Positions 17,288 through 27,370 are shown, numbered from the stretch's first letter. The stretch: DNA of 64,000 nucleotides from JANMGV01 sp037440405 (GCA_037440405.1 JBBIUE010000020.1:1-64000), one strand, 5' to 3'. Numbers and translations: made by a program. The notes: generated by a model not told the origin, from the letters alone.

Positions 17288-19567
17288 TCAGGCTAAGCTC
17301 CAGCGTTTGCGGAGCAACCACTGGATCGTCATTAGCACGAAGAACGCCAAGAACAATGCCCAACTATCGATGTTGCCGTCTCCAAGGCGATACGACTCGA
17401 CCAGCTCGATCGCCGACTTTTCCTTACGCTCGATCATGACATCCATGATCTCATCGATCTGCTCTGAAGCGAAACTACCTCCCCCCGCCGATTCGTTGGC
17501 CCTGGCCATCTGCGCGATCAATTGCCAATCGGGAACCGGATAGATGCTCTCAATCGAAACGTCCGAAACGACAAAGGGCAGAGTCGAAGTCAACTCTTTG
17601 CCGCTGCTGCTCATGGTCGTCGCGCGCAGTTCATATCGACCGCTTTCCGTTGGACTATCCAACCGAGCTGTCATGGTGCGGTCGTCCTTCCTCGACAAAA
17701 TCAGGCTGCTAACTTCACGACCGGCTCGATATACTTTGACGCTTGTTTCGGCTGGGATCGGTTTTCCCGAGTCTCCCGGCGTCCAGTGGACCATCACATC
17801 TGCGGACTGATCCCTGTATAGTCTCTGCCTTCGATTCATCTCGAGTCGAATCGATTCCTCGGTGGACTCTCGGCGCATGATCCACAAGATGGCCTGCCGC
17901 CAAAACTGTCGATGCAGCTCGGACCGTCCTTGCAGCCACCACTGATAGGAGCTGTCGAAGGCAGCACATAATACCCTTCCCTTTTCCGTTTCTGCGGAGA
18001 CGAGAAGTGGTTGTCCGTCCGAGCCGGCCGCCAAGATGCGAACTCCGGGCAAATCCTTCATTCGGCCCCAGCGATTGGCTCCCAGGAAGGGCTTGAGCTC
18101 CTTCCACTGCTTGTCGTTGTCGTCTCCCAAGCCGAGCGATGTGATGGGATGGATGACTTGAGGTACCAAAGAAATCGGACCCGGCCAGTGCAGTTGCTCG
18201 ATCTTCTGACCCGTTAGGGGTTGCTTGACGCGACTGTCGATTTGGAAGGGTAGGATCGACGCGAGTGGTGTATTGCCATAGCCACCAGGACCATAAGCGT
18301 GATAGCCTCCAAGAGTCAGCAGGCCTGCCCCGTTCCGAACCCGCTCGACCAACAGCCGCAGATTCTCTTGCCCCAGCGCTGCAGAATCGACATCGCCCAG
18401 GATGAAGGCGCTATACGTTTCGGATTTGAAGGCATCACTGCGATCCTCCGGCCAGCGTTCGCTACTCGCTTTCGGAATCAACTGAAAATCGACCTGAAAC
18501 TCTTGACTGTCTGCCAGCGAGCGGCGAAGGAATTTCTGTTCCGGTCGAAACTCTCCTTCGATGTACAGGATCCGCGTTCCGCCTTTGCGGACGTTGAGAA
18601 ATGCGATGCTCTCGTTGTTCTCAGCAATCAGTTCACCGTCTTCGAGCTTGACGCGGACGGCAAGCTCGTAAGATCCCTCGTCCGGAGCGGTCATCGGTAG
18701 ACGAAATGGCAAATTCTGGTCCATCTGGTCCGGTGTCAGCGTATCGACTGTCAGGAGTTTTTCGTTGCCGTCCTTGCCTCGCAGGAACAGACCGACTTCC
18801 AGTTCGCGATGGACAACGCCACGAGCATGAAGCAAACCTCGCACAACCACTTGATTCCGAGAAAAGGCCTCGATCTGTTCTGGCACGGATTCGATGGCCA
18901 AGTCCAGGGTGCGTTCGCTGTCAGCTCGAGGACCAATCCCGACCATAAATAGAGGAATGTCCATTTGAGCTAACTGGCGGGCGAGCTGCAGAGGATCCGC
19001 TTGGCTGGGAGTCAGTGTCTGAGTACCGTCCCCCATCCAAATGACGGAGGACAGTGGTGGATCAAGCTGCGTGGCGATCAACTCCGCGATTGGGCCACCG
19101 ATATCGGTAACATTCCCCGTCGGTTTGTCGGGGATCGTCGATTGCTTCGGATCCGAGCTCAGGAGTCGCAGTTTCTCGTCGTAACCATAGATGACGACGC
19201 TTGTGTCTCGGCCGAATTGTGATTGCCTGCGAAGGATCTGCTTTAGAGCGTTCATCTGTTCGGTCCAGCGAGATTGACTAGCTTGTTCGCCGGCCAACTC
19301 CATACTCGTGGACAAATCAATCATGACGGCAATGGCACCGCGTGGCTCGCTCTTGCTGGTGTAGGTCAGTCCAGGACGCAGAAGTGCCACCAGAGCCAAG
19401 AGCAGAACCAGCAACCTCAAAGCGTTGAGCACGAGCAACTGCGTCGGCCGAAGTGGGCGGCTTTCGCGTATGAAGAAGGAACCAAGCGCGATGGCGGCTA
19501 GAATCAAAAGCGGCCAAACCATACTTCCGAAGATCGGGTCCGCTGTCAGCGATGGGAAGCTCATCAT
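17288..19567 (-). CDS. VWA-domain membrane protein with GATase-like region
   Basis: This 759-residue protein has two N-terminal membrane segments (about 15-32 and 45-64), a VWA domain with MIDAS Asp84 in DLSTS, and then a long extracytoplasmic part with a glutamine-amidotransferase-like region (GLLTLGGYHAYGPGGYGNTP near residue 420). One membrane helix lies at the C terminus (WALFLAFFVLMTIQWLL). This domain order matches membrane proteins found near BatA-like genes in planctomycetes, whose role is unknown. Its ATG overlaps the stop of the upstream BatA-like gene by 4 nt (ATGA), so the two are coupled and may form a complex. Confidence 0.82.
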   Translation of the reverse strand: MMSFPSLTADPIFGSMVWPLLILAAIALGSFFIRESRPLRPTQLLVLNALRLLVLLLALVALLRPGLTYTSKSEPRGAIAVMIDLSTSMELAGEQASQSRWTEQMNALKQILRRQSQFGRDTSVVIYGYDEKLRLLSSDPKQSTIPDKPTGNVTDIGGPIAELIATQLDPPLSSVIWMGDGTQTLTPSQADPLQLARQLAQMDIPLFMVGIGPRADSERTLDLAIESVPEQIEAFSRNQVVVRGLLHARGVVHRELEVGLFLRGKDGNEKLLTVDTLTPDQMDQNLPFRLPMTAPDEGSYELAVRVKLEDGELIAENNESIAFLNVRKGGTRILYIEGEFRPEQKFLRRSLADSQEFQVDFQLIPKASSERWPEDRSDAFKSETYSAFILGDVDSAALGQENLRLLVERVRNGAGLLTLGGYHAYGPGGYGNTPLASILPFQIDSRVKQPLTGQKIEQLHWPGPISLVPQVIHPITSLGLGDDNDKQWKELKPFLGANRWGRMKDLPGVRILAAGSDGQPLLVSAETEKGRVLCAAFDSSYQWWLQGRSELHRQFWRQAILWIMRRESTEESIRLEMNRRQRLYRDQSADVMVHWTPGDSGKPIPAETSVKVYRAGREVSSLILSRKDDRTMTARLDSPTESGRYELRATTMSSSGKELTSTLPFVVSDVSIESIYPVPDWQLIAQMARANESAGGGSFASEQIDEIMDVMIERKEKSAIELVESYRLGDGNIDSWALFLAFFVLMTIQWLLRKRWSLA

Positions 19568-21957
19568 GGACGCGCTGCCTTCGCTGAAAACCGAATCGAA
19601 TAGAACCGGCTCGACATCGCTTGCTCAGCAATGAGAATCAACAGAGCCATCACCATCAGGAAGGGATATAGTTGTTTGCCATACCGAGCTTGACCAACCG
19701 ACGTCTCGACCTCATTTTGATCGCGGGCAATATGATAATTTCCCGGGCCGAACAGACCATCTAGTTTCTCTCGATCGATCCGTTCGAGAGTAGTCGCACC
19801 ATCTGCGAGATTGACGGCGAATCCACGGACGACTGGCGTCTCGAGCCGAAGCCCTCGCATTCGGTAGTGGCCGGGCAATCGTGTATTGGTGATGGTAACC
19901 CCATTGCCTGCCGCTTCCCGCCGAGTCACTTCATTTGCTGGCGCGAACACTTCATAGCGATTCGGATGTAGATTCGGATCGTTCTCTAATTGCACGGGTT
20001 CACCAACATAGTAAATCAATTGGTAACGGCCCCATCCAGAAAGATACTCAAAGGCCCCCTTCAATAATCCATACGTTGGCCAAATGGCAGTTCCGCTGGT
20101 CAATTCGTTCCAAGGCATTCGTCCTTCCGGAGCAGCCGGTTCAGGGATCGGAGTCGTGATCGTTATCACTTTTCCTTTACCAATCGTTTGTTCGACGACT
20201 GCTGGCAAGTTCGAGCCGGTATAGCGAACGATGGTCGAGCTGCCCTCAGACAGCGGTGACAACTCCCAAAATCGATATACCGGATAGGCGTTCCAAAGGA
20301 CGTTTTCGCGTACTTGGCCAAACACGTTGAATACTGGGTGCTGAAGACGCACAGGCTCGAAGAACGTCGATCGATCTTGCTGACTTCGCCTTCGCACTCT
20401 CACCGGTTTTCCCGGCAATAGCTCCGTCAAAGGAGCCGTTTGCAAGGCCAGCTCGTTGGGGTTTCGCGCGCCGAGCGAAATGAGGACGCCCCCCCCGTCT
20501 TCGGCAAATCTCCGAAGCGCCGCGATCGAAGCGACTGACATCGGTGGCGGATCGTGCAAACACACGCAGGCAATCCCATGCAATGATTCTAGCTCGAGCT
20601 GGTTATATAGAATTCTTTTCGCCGTTGGGTTGGGAACGTCACGCCGAACTTCATCGGGCGCGACGATCGCGGCGAGAAAGTCGGCAAGACTGGGTTCCTC
20701 GCTGACGATCAAGATGCGTCCCTGGGTACGGGCTTCAACCACCGCGTACGCTTCATTGTCGATGAGGAGCGGATCGGGTCGGGTCAGCTTCATCGTGATG
20801 TGATGCGTCCCGACCTTCAAGTCGCTCAAACGAAACTGCACTTTTCGCGACTGCCCCCCCTCCAACTCCACGAGTTGCCGATCGGCCAGGACCGGCTCCG
20901 GTGTTGACGTGATACCATTTCGCTGGATGGGAAGGCTGCGATCAATCGGTTCCGTGTACAGCTCCACCATCATCTGTTCTTTGGGAGCGTCGCGCGACGC
21001 GGTCACGACTGCATCCACGTTAAGGTCGCCACCCGGCAAAACGATCTGCTGACTCGTTTGGATCTTTTCAATGCCCCAATTCTGCGTGGATCGAACTCCA
21101 ACATCGATTATTTGAAACAAGACCTCCGGCTGGTCCTGCATCGCTGCCTGGAGCTTGTCTGCCTCGGCATCAGTCCAACCGTTCGTCATCAGATCCGTCA
21201 AGAGATAGACTTCGCGTCGATCGAGTTCGCTGGCCCGCACCATTTGGACGGCAGCTGTAACGAGTCCTCCTAAAGAAGCCATTTTGCCCTGAACCTCGAT
21301 ACGATCGAGCTGCCGCTCAGCAGTCACGCGATCGTTGGAAAGCCTCGGTCGCTGATCCGAGGTGACGATCGCCAGTTGACTATCCGGCGGAAGTCGGTTG
21401 ATCAACCATTTGGTCATCGATTTGACCACGTCCATCCGACTCTCGTTGGACGAGCGGTAGCCCATGGTCGGGCTGGTGTCGATGATGAATGCGACCGCAA
21501 TTGGTCCATTCGCGTTGGGGGCCGGAGGAGCCTTGCCGGATGCCATCGCATAGCCGCCCCAAACCAACATGACGGTCCATAATCCGATGGCGACAAGTAC
21601 CGTGGCAGCCTGAATGCCGCGACTTTTTCGCGATGCAAATGCTGCCAACGCAACAACACTTGCAAAGACCGCGAAGAAGCCAACCAGTCCGATGCAAACG
21701 TAGGTTGCCAGCATGGCGGAATGCACTCGAGGTGCCGCAAAGGCTAACGCAAGTAGCAAGACGAGCAGCACGCGCAGGATCAGAAGCAACCAATGCTTGA
21801 CACGCCAGCCACGCTCGGCGACGACGATCGTCTCGCGGACGAATCGAAGAGCAGGAAAGAGGATAGGCTTCGGTTGCTTCTTATTGAGAAGGTGGATGGC
21901 GATCGGAATTCCAGCAAGCGCCAAACCGAATAGCAGAGAAGCGTGCATGAATGTCAT
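19564..21957 (-). CDS. BatA-like VWA membrane protein
   Basis: The 797-residue protein begins with the BatA N-terminal pattern: a hydrophobic segment, PIAIHLLNKKQPKPILFPALRFV, then membrane segments near residues 56-74, 86-108 and 118-140. A VWA domain follows with MIDAS Asp160 in DTSPT; the third MIDAS Ser is Thr. A long periplasmic beta-rich region follows, and the protein ends with a membrane segment (YPFLMVMALLILIAEQA) and a basic tail. BatA/VWA proteins usually work with a MoxR ATPase and a DUF58 protein, but neither is adjacent here. It overlaps the next gene by 4 nt. The start at 21948 is possible too. Confidence 0.83.
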   Translation of the reverse strand: MTFMHASLLFGLALAGIPIAIHLLNKKQPKPILFPALRFVRETIVVAERGWRVKHWLLLILRVLLVLLLALAFAAPRVHSAMLATYVCIGLVGFFAVFASVVALAAFASRKSRGIQAATVLVAIGLWTVMLVWGGYAMASGKAPPAPNANGPIAVAFIIDTSPTMGYRSSNESRMDVVKSMTKWLINRLPPDSQLAIVTSDQRPRLSNDRVTAERQLDRIEVQGKMASLGGLVTAAVQMVRASELDRREVYLLTDLMTNGWTDAEADKLQAAMQDQPEVLFQIIDVGVRSTQNWGIEKIQTSQQIVLPGGDLNVDAVVTASRDAPKEQMMVELYTEPIDRSLPIQRNGITSTPEPVLADRQLVELEGGQSRKVQFRLSDLKVGTHHITMKLTRPDPLLIDNEAYAVVEARTQGRILIVSEEPSLADFLAAIVAPDEVRRDVPNPTAKRILYNQLELESLHGIACVCLHDPPPMSVASIAALRRFAEDGGGVLISLGARNPNELALQTAPLTELLPGKPVRVRRRSQQDRSTFFEPVRLQHPVFNVFGQVRENVLWNAYPVYRFWELSPLSEGSSTIVRYTGSNLPAVVEQTIGKGKVITITTPIPEPAAPEGRMPWNELTSGTAIWPTYGLLKGAFEYLSGWGRYQLIYYVGEPVQLENDPNLHPNRYEVFAPANEVTRREAAGNGVTITNTRLPGHYRMRGLRLETPVVRGFAVNLADGATTLERIDREKLDGLFGPGNYHIARDQNEVETSVGQARYGKQLYPFLMVMALLILIAEQAMSSRFYSIRFSAKAARP

Positions 21958-21984
21958 TCCGACACGCCCTCCGCAACTGCAGCG

Positions 21985-23235
21985 CTACTGTTTCCAGCGA
22001 ATGTCGATCCATACGAGTCGATGATCGGTTGCTTCGACCCAATCCTGCCATTCCTTGCCGTGCTCCTCAGTGGGCCAGAAGATGCCGCACTGAACGATTT
22101 CAAACTGATTCGAAGGCAGAACGAAATCGCAACGCAAATTTCCTGGTGATCGATCATTAAAGTCCGCCGTATCCTGAGCTGGAGGTCCCTGATGCGTTTT
22201 GTTTGCTAGACCCTGTTTCTCCGCTGCCTCGACGCCACCTGGGCTCTCGGGAATGGGACTCGCCACGACGCGAGGCATTCCCAACAACCGGCGAATTCCC
22301 TCCGAACGTCCGCTTCCATCGTTTGGATCGGAATTCAAATCACCGGCAAGCACGAATGCTGCTTGGGGATCAAGCCCGCCGCGTTTTCCCGAATCATCAT
22401 AAATATACGCTGCTTGCTCACCGTTTTCGATGTAGTCACACCATAATCGAATCTCATCATGATTGCGGCAACCATTGCGATCCTCGGGTCCATCAAACAC
22501 CGGAGGTGTCGGATGCGAGGCCAGAAAATGAAAGCGCCCGAAGGGAGTATCAATCGGAACATCCCAGTGGCTCTTTGAGCTCAAATAGAGCTTTTCCCAC
22601 AATTCGTCAGGATAAAAGTCCGCATCCTTCGCAGGATCTCGTGGTCGCAATGCGCCGGGCATATCCCGCCATTTGAATTTTCGAAATGTGCGAACTTCCT
22701 TTTCCGCGATTGGGAAGCGACTGTACACCGCCATGCCGTACTGGCCTGGGTATCGCCCGAAGCCCCAAGCATCGTCCGGTTCGTCAAGCTTGCCGTTTTG
22801 ATTCATATCCAAACCTGACGGTACTCCAGTATTCACGGCGTCTGTGAAATGATATTGGAACTTCGTCTCCGGAACGATCGAATCAAAATCCGAAGACTGC
22901 AAGTACTTCTCCAAAAACAGTTTTGCCGACAATCCTTCCTGATCGTAGTCGATTTCGTTGACCAGCAGCACATCAGGCGACACCGCACGAATGATCTTCG
23001 TAATTTTGGCGATTTGTTCATCGCCGGCCTTCAGATTCTCGATCAGCTCACCAGCGGCTTCTCGATGAAATGATACGTTGAAAGTAGCAACTCGAATTGC
23101 TCCGTCCGCCACTGGAGGGACGATCGACTTGATATCCTGGGCACGAAGACTACTGTTTGCCATCGTTGCCAATGCGACAAAACAACTGTACATGATTGGA
23201 TTTGAAGAGCGAATTGGAAATAGCGATCGGAACAT
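21985..23235 (-). CDS. Endonuclease/exonuclease/phosphatase-family protein, secreted
   Basis: This 416-residue protein has an N-terminal hydrophobic segment (about 10-32) followed by an EEP-fold domain. Recognisable parts are ATFNVS (start of the fold), VNEID (metal-binding Glu), LASHPTPP (catalytic His), AGDLNSDPND (the conserved Gly-Asp-Leu-Asn) and the C-terminal TDHRLVWIDI (Asp-His). All key residues of the fold are present. The exported location suggests a phosphoesterase or nuclease acting on external DNA, RNA or lipids; the substrate is open. It lies 27 bp upstream of the BatA-like gene on the same strand and so may head this operon. Confidence 0.85.
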   Translation of the reverse strand: MFRSLFPIRSSNPIMYSCFVALATMANSSLRAQDIKSIVPPVADGAIRVATFNVSFHREAAGELIENLKAGDEQIAKITKIIRAVSPDVLLVNEIDYDQEGLSAKLFLEKYLQSSDFDSIVPETKFQYHFTDAVNTGVPSGLDMNQNGKLDEPDDAWGFGRYPGQYGMAVYSRFPIAEKEVRTFRKFKWRDMPGALRPRDPAKDADFYPDELWEKLYLSSKSHWDVPIDTPFGRFHFLASHPTPPVFDGPEDRNGCRNHDEIRLWCDYIENGEQAAYIYDDSGKRGGLDPQAAFVLAGDLNSDPNDGSGRSEGIRRLLGMPRVVASPIPESPGGVEAAEKQGLANKTHQGPPAQDTADFNDRSPGNLRCDFVLPSNQFEIVQCGIFWPTEEHGKEWQDWVEATDHRLVWIDIRWKQ

Positions 23236-23548
23236 GTTGCTGCTCCCTTGGATTGTATGGGCTGAGGGATCGGCCTGATTTCAGCGCGGGACTCAAACGC
23301 TTGAATCACTCAATTTCTCAATCTTGCAGTCATTGGCTAGAGGGAAGGTTTCACGTTTCTTGATTCCTGACGATATTTTAACAGATTTTCACAGGATGGA
23401 TTTCCGGTAACCGTTCACGCCATGGTGTGTCTGGAGCGTGGAGTTGGAAAGTTTGCCAAAGGTGTGTTCCGCCGTGAAATGCATGAAAGAGCCGATTCGT
23501 TGCTGACGCCAGTGACGGAAGGCCTATGTTGCAATCGACGGGTGCATC
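23236..23548. other. Intergenic region
   Basis: No supported gene. It separates the EEP-family gene from the lipoprotein gene, both on the minus strand, so it should carry the promoter of the EEP gene. A TTAACAGATTTT-type AT-rich patch lies near 23375-23390 but I cannot assign a promoter with confidence. Confidence 0.4.
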
Positions 23549-24406
23549 TTAATCGACGGCGAAGAGTTTATCCGTGCTCGTTCCAACCATTCTCAGCAAG
23601 AAGACGGTTCGTTCGATTTTCCGCTCGGCAGTTTGCGAAAAGAAGAAGTGTTCACCTAGTCCGCGCGGAGGGTCGGTGCTGGTTAATAGCAACGTTTGTC
23701 CCGTCGAAAGAATTGCTTGAATCGTCAAGGAATCCCAAGATTCTGCTGGGCGGCGCATCTCTCTTCGAAATGCGAAGTCACCTCCGATGAAAGTGGGAAC
23801 AGGTTGTCCGTGTTGAATCTCAGGGATCAACTTGACTCGAGCAGCACCGTCCCGAAGTGGGTAGGCCCGAAGATCGAAGATCATCAACGGACGCTCGAAC
23901 GTTCGGCCACGAACGTACTGCCCGTCGGAAAGGAAGAGGGTAATGCTTTGATCCTGGACATTGCGGATAGAAAGATCCTTGCGAACTCCCTCGCGGCATC
24001 GAAGCGTTTGGACATGGGTTGAAACGTCTGCAGCAATACTGGCCTGCTCGAACAAATCGGACTTCTGAGCTTGAGCCGCTTTTTCGACCCAGGCGTCGAC
24101 TGCAATCGGAAACTCGCCATGGATAATTCCTCCGCGAATGCCGTTGGTGTCCAATTTTCGTCGAAGTTCGATCCCGAATGCCTGTTCGTCAATTCGTGGC
24201 CAGACTTCATTCCATCGCAATTCATCATCGCCGTTGAGTCGGAGGATGACGGTTTCGATCGTCACGATGTCCGGGGATGGGCGTGGTGGTGGCAAACTTT
24301 TGGTGATCGCCTGAGGTTCGTGATCTAGCTTATACCAGTGCGCGCATCCTGGAGCGCAAACCACTCCCAGAGCGAACATCAATAGTGGAAAGCATCGATC
24401 AATCAT
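23549..24406 (-). CDS. Putative lipoprotein, unknown function
   Basis: This 285-residue protein has a lipoprotein-type signal: two positive residues, a hydrophobic run and the lipobox APGC with Cys21, so it should be anchored in a membrane by lipidation. The remaining sequence has a Pro-rich part after the Cys and then a mixed alpha/beta body with no recognised motif. I find no named family. It follows a spacer of about 90 bp behind the HDAC-family gene on the same strand. Confidence 0.7.
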   Translation of the reverse strand: MIDRCFPLLMFALGVVCAPGCAHWYKLDHEPQAITKSLPPPRPSPDIVTIETVILRLNGDDELRWNEVWPRIDEQAFGIELRRKLDTNGIRGGIIHGEFPIAVDAWVEKAAQAQKSDLFEQASIAADVSTHVQTLRCREGVRKDLSIRNVQDQSITLFLSDGQYVRGRTFERPLMIFDLRAYPLRDGAARVKLIPEIQHGQPVPTFIGGDFAFRREMRRPAESWDSLTIQAILSTGQTLLLTSTDPPRGLGEHFFFSQTAERKIERTVFLLRMVGTSTDKLFAVD

Positions 24407-24495
24407 CCATGAAACCTCGAAGGAAGTGCTTTGGAGAAAATAGGCGAACTCGCGTGATCAGGTCAAGCCCAAGACCCTTCCTTCGATTCCGATCT

Positions 24496-25419
24496 CTAGC
24501 AGCTCAGCCCATCAAGATAGGCTACTACGGACTTTGGCATCATTTCGAGGCTGTATCCTCCCTCCAGCAAGCTTACCACTCGCCCCTGGCATTCCGCCTT
24601 GGAAAGCTGGGCAAGCCAGGCACCGATCTCATAGAAATGCTCTTCTTCCAAAGTCAGCCCACCGATCGGGTCGGCACGATGAGCATCGAAACCGGCAGAT
24701 ACGATGATCAAATCGGGTCGGACTCTCGAAAGGAAGCTTTCAACTTCGGAACACATGCGCGACAGAAAATGTTTCGGAGAGATCGATGCCGGAACGGGTA
24801 GGTTGGAGGTCCAGCCAAGACCTCGTCCGCTACCCGTTTCGTCCGAAAGGCCCGAACCAGGATAGAACGGATGGCGATGGATGGAAAAAAAGCCGACGGT
24901 TTCGTCCTCCCAAAATGCATCCTGTGTTCCATTGCCGTGATGAACATCCCAATCGACAATCAGGACGCGAGTGGCACCGATCCTCTGAGCGTAACGAGCT
25001 GCGATGGCGACATTGTTTAACAGGCAAAATCCCATCGGTCCGGTAGGAAGAGCATGATGTCCGGGAGGACGCACAGCACAAAACGCTTGAAGTTCGACTC
25101 CTTTCATTACCCGCTCGACAGCATCGCAAGCAGCTCCAGCGGCCAGTCGCGCGACGTCCCAAGATTGATGAGAAACGACCGTATCGACCTCAATTCGACC
25201 ACGATTGGATTCACACCAACTTTTCAGCCGATGGAGATAGTCCGCTCCGTGAACAGCCTTCAATTGTTCCATCGAAGCGGGCGACCACTCGGCTAGCGTT
25301 AACCTCTCTAACCAACCGGTGGAAGCCAGTTCGGCTTGCAACCGCGCAATGCGCTCCGGACATTCTGGATGATGGCCGGTATGATGATTCTCGAACTCTG
25401 ATGACAGATACGCTAACAT
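24496..25419 (-). CDS. Histone deacetylase-family (acetoin utilisation/APAH-like) amidohydrolase
   Basis: This 307-residue enzyme has the full arginase/deacetylase motif set: HPECPERI near the start, RPPGHHA with the catalytic His pair at 121-122, GFCLLNNVAIA, DWDVHHGNGT with zinc-binding Asp158 and His160, FYPGSG, SAGFDAHRADP with the third ligand Asp, and LEGGY with the active-site Tyr. Bacterial members remove acetyl groups from lysines, polyamines or small amides; which applies here is not visible. The start at 25419 matches the family N terminus; an ATG at 25437 is also possible. It is divergent from the Ser/Thr kinase gene with only 61 bp between the starts. Confidence 0.93.
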   Translation of the reverse strand: MLAYLSSEFENHHTGHHPECPERIARLQAELASTGWLERLTLAEWSPASMEQLKAVHGADYLHRLKSWCESNRGRIEVDTVVSHQSWDVARLAAGAACDAVERVMKGVELQAFCAVRPPGHHALPTGPMGFCLLNNVAIAARYAQRIGATRVLIVDWDVHHGNGTQDAFWEDETVGFFSIHRHPFYPGSGLSDETGSGRGLGWTSNLPVPASISPKHFLSRMCSEVESFLSRVRPDLIIVSAGFDAHRADPIGGLTLEEEHFYEIGAWLAQLSKAECQGRVVSLLEGGYSLEMMPKSVVAYLDGLSC

Positions 25420-25480
25420 GGAGGGTGAGATTAGCATAAAGAAATCGTTTTGAGAACACTTCGAAGTTCGAGACTGCACG
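25420..25480. promoter_or_regulatory. Divergent promoter spacer between HDAC-family and kinase genes
   Basis: Only 61 bp separate the likely starts, so both promoters must sit here or extend into the coding regions. No convincing -35/-10 pair was found, which is common for planctomycete genes. Confidence 0.35.
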
Positions 25481-27370
25481 ATGGCATTGGAATTCGAGAC
25501 TCTGGGACCTTATCAAATCGTCTCGCTCCTTGGACGCGGCGGCATGGGAAGCGTGTACAAGGGAGTTCATGCTAAATCGGAACAGGTCGTTGCGGTCAAG
25601 GTCATCTCGCCGGCCCTTGCAGACCAGCCTCGTTTTCGCCGTCGCTTCGCAGCCGAAGTCGAAACTCTGAAGCGACTCAAGCATCCGAATATCGTCGAGC
25701 TCATCGGTTACGGCGAGGAACGCGGGTACTTGTTTTATTCCATGGAGTTTGTGGAAGGTAAGAGCATTCAGGAAATTCTCCGCGAGGATGGTCCATTTTC
25801 CTGGCAACAAGTTGTCGACTTGATGATTGAAATCTGCAGTGCTCTCAAACAAGCCCACGATCAAGGAATCATCCATCGGGATCTCAAGCCAGCCAATGTG
25901 ATGATCGCTCAGTCCGGAACTTCCAAGTTGATGGATTTCGGTATCGCCAAACTCTTTGGATCGACAGAGGTTACGGCGGTGGGGTCAATCATTGGAACGG
26001 CTGACTTTATGCCCCCTGAACAAGCAGAGGGAAGAGGGGTGACTTCCAGGAGTGACATTTATTCGTTGGGTGGCTTGGCCTATGCCGCCATCACAGGACG
26101 CCCGCCATTCACCGGAAGAAGCGTTCCCGAAGTCCTTTATGCGGTTCGCTACAATCCTGTCACCCCGATCCGCGATATCAAGCGCGAAACCCCAAAGGAA
26201 TTGGCAGAGTTGATCGAGGAGATGCTTGCGAAAGACCCAAAAGATCGACCACCGACGGCCCTGGTGATTAGCAATCGGCTGAAGGCTTTGAAAGTCGGTT
26301 TGACTCGAATGAGTTCGACAGGAACGACTGGCGTCGAAAAGTCGAATACGTCGGCCAAGGAATTTACTTCCATCGATCTTGCGGAATTGGGAGTTCCTAG
26401 CTTGTTGGATGAAGCGAAACCGACCGCGAATGATGGCACCTTTGTCCTGCAATCACAACCTGAATCGAAAGTGACTCGCGGCCCCGTTCCGACCCGAGTT
26501 CCTCTGCCTTCCTCCGCTGGGCCTGATGATCGAACTTTGGTTGCGACACCGAGCAAGCTGAACGCAGATTTTGAAGTGGGTCCTGCTTCAACTTCTCAAG
26601 TTGCAGGTGAAACGCGTTTCACCATCGTCGATGAAGCGGAACGAGGAACTGGTGCCAGTTTTGGTTACGCCCCGACCAGCAATCCATGGGCTCAGCGGTT
26701 AGCCGTCGTCTTTCTAACCCTCCTGTTGGTCGCTCTTCTTGTGTCGGCTTATTGGTACACGCGCCCCGATAGTTCCGACGTACTCTACGCAAAGATCACA
26801 GCGCTTGTCGAAACAGGTAGCGACTCAGATCTGTTGGACGCAGCCCCGCTGATCGACGAATTCAAAGAGCGTTTTCCTGATGATGCGCGTTCGAGCGAAC
26901 TTGAACCGTACCTCCAAGATTTGGAGTATGTGCGAACCACTCGAAACTTACGTTTTCAGTCACGATTGAACGGAGGACGAAAAGGGCTCGCCCCAATCGA
27001 GCAGGCTTTTCTCGATTGCATGGATGCCCGATCGTCCAGCCCGCAACTCGCACTTCGCAAACTTCAAGCGTTTCTCAACGTATTCGCGAAAGAGGAGCAA
27101 AAATCACTCTCACATCGACGGCTGGTCGAATTGGCTGAGAAAAAAGCAACTCAGATCTCAAACTACGACGTTCATCAATCAGACCCTTCGCTGGACGCCC
27201 TCGCAGAGATCGTCGATGCTGGCTTGCGTCAATTCTCTGGAGAGCACAAAACGAGGTTTCTCAAGTCGATCATTGAGCTATTCGGGGATAAACCTTGGGC
27301 CATTTCATTGATCGACAAGTGCCGTCTCACTTTGGCGGAGCTTGAAAAGTCTGTACCAGTGGACCGCTAA
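25481..27370 (+). CDS. Membrane-anchored Hanks-type Ser/Thr protein kinase
   Basis: The 629-residue protein starts with a kinase domain (about 10-270): glycine loop LGRGGMGSVY, Lys40 in VAVKV, catalytic loop HRDLKPAN with Asp134, DFG at 152-154, the PPE segment and the late DIYSLGGLAYAAITGRPPF motif. All catalytic residues are present. A low-complexity linker rich in Ser, Thr and Pro follows, then one membrane helix near 407-428 (FLTLLLVALLVSAYWY), and a helical extracytoplasmic part of about 200 residues. This is the common planctomycete receptor kinase layout; the ligand is unknown. It begins 61 bp from the divergent HDAC-family gene. Confidence 0.95.
   Translation: MALEFETLGPYQIVSLLGRGGMGSVYKGVHAKSEQVVAVKVISPALADQPRFRRRFAAEVETLKRLKHPNIVELIGYGEERGYLFYSMEFVEGKSIQEILREDGPFSWQQVVDLMIEICSALKQAHDQGIIHRDLKPANVMIAQSGTSKLMDFGIAKLFGSTEVTAVGSIIGTADFMPPEQAEGRGVTSRSDIYSLGGLAYAAITGRPPFTGRSVPEVLYAVRYNPVTPIRDIKRETPKELAELIEEMLAKDPKDRPPTALVISNRLKALKVGLTRMSSTGTTGVEKSNTSAKEFTSIDLAELGVPSLLDEAKPTANDGTFVLQSQPESKVTRGPVPTRVPLPSSAGPDDRTLVATPSKLNADFEVGPASTSQVAGETRFTIVDEAERGTGASFGYAPTSNPWAQRLAVVFLTLLLVALLVSAYWYTRPDSSDVLYAKITALVETGSDSDLLDAAPLIDEFKERFPDDARSSELEPYLQDLEYVRTTRNLRFQSRLNGGRKGLAPIEQAFLDCMDARSSSPQLALRKLQAFLNVFAKEEQKSLSHRRLVELAEKKATQISNYDVHQSDPSLDALAEIVDAGLRQFSGEHKTRFLKSIIELFGDKPWAISLIDKCRLTLAELEKSVPVDR

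Noticed and set aside
23422..23790. Plus-strand frame of 122 codons near the lipoprotein gene
   Set aside because: It overlaps the lipoprotein gene on the opposite strand and has no recognisable motif.
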